Below, piece after piece: positions 61,453 through 64,000 of a DNA stretch of 64,000 nucleotides. The stretch comes from Clostridia bacterium (lineage in GTDB: Bacteria > Bacillota > Clostridia > Oscillospirales > Acutalibacteraceae), in NCBI GenBank assembly GCA_017436255.1, contig JAFSDK010000044.1, forward strand, positions 17,281-81,280, read 5' to 3'. Numbering within the stretch: position 1 is the stretch's first letter; the number at the start of each line of letters is the position of its first letter. The position numbers and the translations under genes were made by a program. The notes under the pieces were generated by a model, which was not told the origin of the DNA, searched no databases, and saw nothing but the letters and a program-made list of their open reading frames with translations.

Positions 61453-63834
61453 ATGGAATATAAAATTAAAAGATTTACAACTGCTTTAGAATTAAATAAG
61501 ATACTTGAAATTTTATCAGAAGAAGCTGCTCTTAGTGATGCGGCTTCTTTGGCGTTGAATACCGAACCTGAGTGGGATGCCGATAAGGTAAAGGCTAATT
61601 TAAATATGACCTTATCTGCATTTAAATTACTTTCTCGCGCTTCGTCACCAAAATTTGCAGGTGCTGCCAACAATTCCGTAGCAATTAACAGAGCTGTTAC
61701 GGGCGGTGTGCTTAATGCAAAAGAACTTCTACAAATTGGTGATACTTTAAGGGTTATACGTACACTAAAAGGTTGGCGAGATAATGCTGAATATCCTGAA
61801 GAGTTGGATATTGACCGATTATTCGCTAAACTTCAACCCAACAAGTACCTTGAAGATACTATTTTTTTTGCAATAAATGGTGATGAATCTATTAAAGATG
61901 GCGCCTCGCAAACGTTATCTGATATACGTAGAAAAATTAAATCGGCTACCGCTAATATCCGCAACAAACTTGATAGTATTGTAAAGGGCAAAAATTTTGC
62001 GAAATACCTTCAAGAAGCCATCGTTACTCAACGCGACGGTAGATTTGTAGTGCCCGTTAAAAGTGAATTTAGGGGCGAATTTCCCGGTATTGTTCACGAT
62101 TCTTCTTCATCTGGCGCTACCTTGTTTATAGAGCCAATGTCGGTTGTTGAAACCAACAATGATTTACGTGTGCTTTATTTAAAAGAAGAGGAAGAAATTG
62201 AAAGAATTTTGTCGGAGTTGTCGGCTGAAGTTTCAAACTTTGCTGACAGCATTAAATATTCTTATAAAATGCTTGTAGAGCTTTGTTTAATCTTTGCCAA
62301 GGCTAATCTAGCCTATAAAATGAAGGCGACTGTGCCCAATATTAACACGGATGGTCGCATTGTGCTTAAGAACGCAAGGCATCCGCTAATTGATGCTAAA
62401 AAGGTTGTACCTATTTCACTTACCTTAGGCACCGATTATAAATCATTAATTATTACCGGTCCTAACACGGGTGGCAAAACGGTTACACTTAAAACAATCG
62501 GACTTCTTACACTTATGGCAATGTGCGGTCTTATGGTGCCGTGTGATGATATGAGCGAGATTGCCGTATTTGATAAAATTCTTGTTGATATTGGTGATGA
62601 GCAGAGTATTGAACACTCGTTATCCACTTTCTCGTCACACATGGTAAATATAGTTTCTATAATTGAAAATGCAACGCCGTTCAGTCTAGTTTTACTTGAT
62701 GAACTTGGTGCGGGCACCGACCCGATTGAGGGCGCGGCTTTGGCGCGAGCAATTCTTTCGTATCTTGCAAAGAAGGGCACAAGAATTGCGGCTACTACAC
62801 ACTATGCAGAACTTAAAACATACGCTCTTGATACCGATGGAGTTGAAAACGCAAGTTGTGAATTTGATATTGAAACTTTGCGTCCTACATACCGTCTTTT
62901 AATAGGTGTACCCGGACGTTCTAATGCCTTTGCGATTTCACAAAAACTTGGTGTTGCCGACCAAATAATTGATGAAGCTAAAGGTTATATTTCCGAGGAA
63001 AACAGCCGTTTTGAAAAGATAATTTCGTCGCTTGAAAAAGAACGACAAATTGCAGAGCGTGAAAGAGAAGAAATTTCCGCACTAAAAGCCGAACTTCTTA
63101 ATCAAAAACGCAGTTCAGATAAAAAGTATGCCGATATTAACGCGTTGTACGAAAAGACGGTTGAAAAGGCAAGAAATGATGCCACATATATTATTGATAA
63201 CGCGCGATATAAAGCCAATACTCTTATTAACGAACTTGAGGATATTAAGAAGAAAATTGACAAAGAGAATGCCGCAAATAATCTTAAAAACGCTAAACTC
63301 AACGTCAAGAACACCCTTAATTCGTTGGAGACTGACATCAACCCTGTGGCCGACAATAAGACCGATTACGTGTTACCAAGAAAACTTGTTGTGGGCGATA
63401 GGGTGCGACTTGTCGACCTAGGCAAGGATGCTGACGTGCTTGAAATTAAAAACCAAAAAGTTTTAGTTTTAGCAGGCAATTTAAAAATTTGGTCAGAGAT
63501 GTCAAATCTTATTTTACTAGAAAAACCAAAAACTAAACAACCTGCAAAACGAGCGGTTACCGGTATAAATTCAGGTGCTACCCGTCAGGCTTCGCTTGAA
63601 TTTGATATGCGCGGCATGAACACTGATGAAGGTATTATTGAACTTGACCGATTTATTGATAATGCGGTTATGAGCGGTATTGGTACAGTTACTATTATTC
63701 ACGGTAAGGGTACAGGCGTGCTTAGAACCGCAGTGCAAAATCATTTAAGACGGCATAAGAATATTGAAACCTTTAGAATTGGCTTGTTCGGCGAGGGCGA
63801 AAATGGAGTAACAATAGCCGAAATTAAGAAATAA
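61453..63834 (+). CDS. mutS2: MutS2 endonuclease/ATPase
   Basis: A 793-residue MutS2 protein, which lacks the mismatch-reading domains of MutS. Walker A is GPNTGGKTVTLKT (about residue 336), Walker B LVLLDELGAGTDP, and a coiled coil spans about 515-640. The C-terminal Smr nuclease domain has LEFDMRGMNTDEG and IIHGKGTGVLR. It is linked to suppression of recombination and, in Bacillus, to rescue of collided ribosomes. ATG follows AGAGG. No mutL or mutS is nearby. Confidence 0.96.
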   Translation: MEYKIKRFTTALELNKILEILSEEAALSDAASLALNTEPEWDADKVKANLNMTLSAFKLLSRASSPKFAGAANNSVAINRAVTGGVLNAKELLQIGDTLRVIRTLKGWRDNAEYPEELDIDRLFAKLQPNKYLEDTIFFAINGDESIKDGASQTLSDIRRKIKSATANIRNKLDSIVKGKNFAKYLQEAIVTQRDGRFVVPVKSEFRGEFPGIVHDSSSSGATLFIEPMSVVETNNDLRVLYLKEEEEIERILSELSAEVSNFADSIKYSYKMLVELCLIFAKANLAYKMKATVPNINTDGRIVLKNARHPLIDAKKVVPISLTLGTDYKSLIITGPNTGGKTVTLKTIGLLTLMAMCGLMVPCDDMSEIAVFDKILVDIGDEQSIEHSLSTFSSHMVNIVSIIENATPFSLVLLDELGAGTDPIEGAALARAILSYLAKKGTRIAATTHYAELKTYALDTDGVENASCEFDIETLRPTYRLLIGVPGRSNAFAISQKLGVADQIIDEAKGYISEENSRFEKIISSLEKERQIAEREREEISALKAELLNQKRSSDKKYADINALYEKTVEKARNDATYIIDNARYKANTLINELEDIKKKIDKENAANNLKNAKLNVKNTLNSLETDINPVADNKTDYVLPRKLVVGDRVRLVDLGKDADVLEIKNQKVLVLAGNLKIWSEMSNLILLEKPKTKQPAKRAVTGINSGATRQASLEFDMRGMNTDEGIIELDRFIDNAVMSGIGTVTIIHGKGTGVLRTAVQNHLRRHKNIETFRIGLFGEGENGVTIAEIKK

Positions 63835-63871
63835 AAAAACGGTTAGGAAGTAAAATTCCTGAAGTGATATA

Positions 63872-63907
63872 ATGATGGTAGACACAAAAAACGGTGTCTA
63901 CCATCAT
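63872..63907. repeat. Inverted repeat at possible insertion-sequence boundary
   Basis: A perfect 14-bp inverted repeat ATGATGGTAGACAC / GTGTCTACCATCAT with an 8-base spacer, followed by T6. It could be the terminator of mutS2, or the right arm could be the terminal inverted repeat of the insertion sequence whose first codons follow. Confidence 0.65.
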
Positions 63908-63943
63908 TTTTTATGTTAAGATAGAGAAAAGGAGTTGAAACAA

Positions 63944-64000
63944 ATGTCAAGACCAAAAGGTGGAACAAATAGAAGCCATAGTAAAGAAGAAAAATTAGCG
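63944..64000 (+). CDS. Start of probable IS transposase OrfA-type protein (cut by window end)
   Basis: Nineteen codons are visible: MSRPKGGTNR followed by SHSKEEKLA. A basic N-terminus leading into a Ser-x-Glu-Glu-Lys helix is typical of the helix-turn-helix OrfA of IS3-family elements. ATG follows AAAAGGAG by 9 bases. With the inverted repeat 37 bases upstream this suggests that an insertion sequence begins here. Too little is present for a firm family call. Confidence 0.5.
   Translation, partial: MSRPKGGTNRSHSKEEKLA

Overview
The window reads as chromosome of a low-GC, endospore-forming Gram-positive bacterium of the Clostridia. The case rests on spo0A, a gerA-type germinant receptor operon, ypeB, ylbJ, yqfC-yqfD and a SpoIID-like protein, together with Firmicutes gene orders: rplS-lepB-ylqF-rnhB-yraN, tig-clpP-clpX, yqfC-yqfD-phoH-ybeY-era-yqzL-recO-mutS2 and nifZ-thiI. 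Genus cannot be fixed from the sequence alone. Housekeeping promoters are of the sigma-A type, and many starts are TTG or GTG placed 7-10 bases after a clear Shine-Dalgarno sequence.

Layout. 1-3.7 kb: 3' part of a very large secreted metallophosphoesterase. 3.8-8.1 kb (minus): glycogen phosphorylase plus a GH13 amylase-type enzyme, a storage-glucan breakdown operon. 8.3-13.7 kb: small membrane protein, then an operon of two M16 peptidase-like proteins, lgt, folD and an anchored protein of unknown function. 13.7-15 kb: HtrA-like protease. 15-20.9 kb (minus): nifZ-thiI followed by two strange membrane-anchored relatives of CinA, one fused to a sortase-B-like domain that has lost its catalytic residues and ends in a PE/PG repeat tail. 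21-28.2 kb: ypeB, the rplS operon, a beta-helix protein, threonine synthase. 28.3-35.9 kb: DUF1540 miniprotein, phosphoesterase, trigger factor with a histone-like basic tail, clpP, clpX, a DUF2156/GNAT fusion, 8-oxoguanine glycosylase and a cysteine-rich protein.

36-44.2 kb: membrane proteins, DegV, and a marR-controlled heterodimeric ABC exporter with an EamA transporter. 44.3-50.7 kb: spo0A and the germinant receptor operon, which converge on a SpoIID-like/peptidoglycan-binding operon. 50.8-51.8 kb: TetR regulator and membrane protein.

51.96-55.29 kb is the best accessory candidate. A blaI/blaR1-type two-gene system lies between the 3' end of an intact tRNA-Gln gene and a perfect 19-bp copy of that 3' end; each copy is followed by its own terminator. 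This is the classic footprint of site-specific integration into a tRNA gene, but no integrase remains. tRNA-His and tRNA-Gln form a minus-strand transcription unit. 55.5-63.8 kb is the sporulation/ribosome-maturation/DNA-repair run from ylbJ to mutS2. The last 130 bases hold an inverted repeat and the first 19 codons of a probable insertion-sequence protein.

The observations most worth following are the CinA/pseudo-sortase fusion and the tRNA-Gln-bounded blaIR island.
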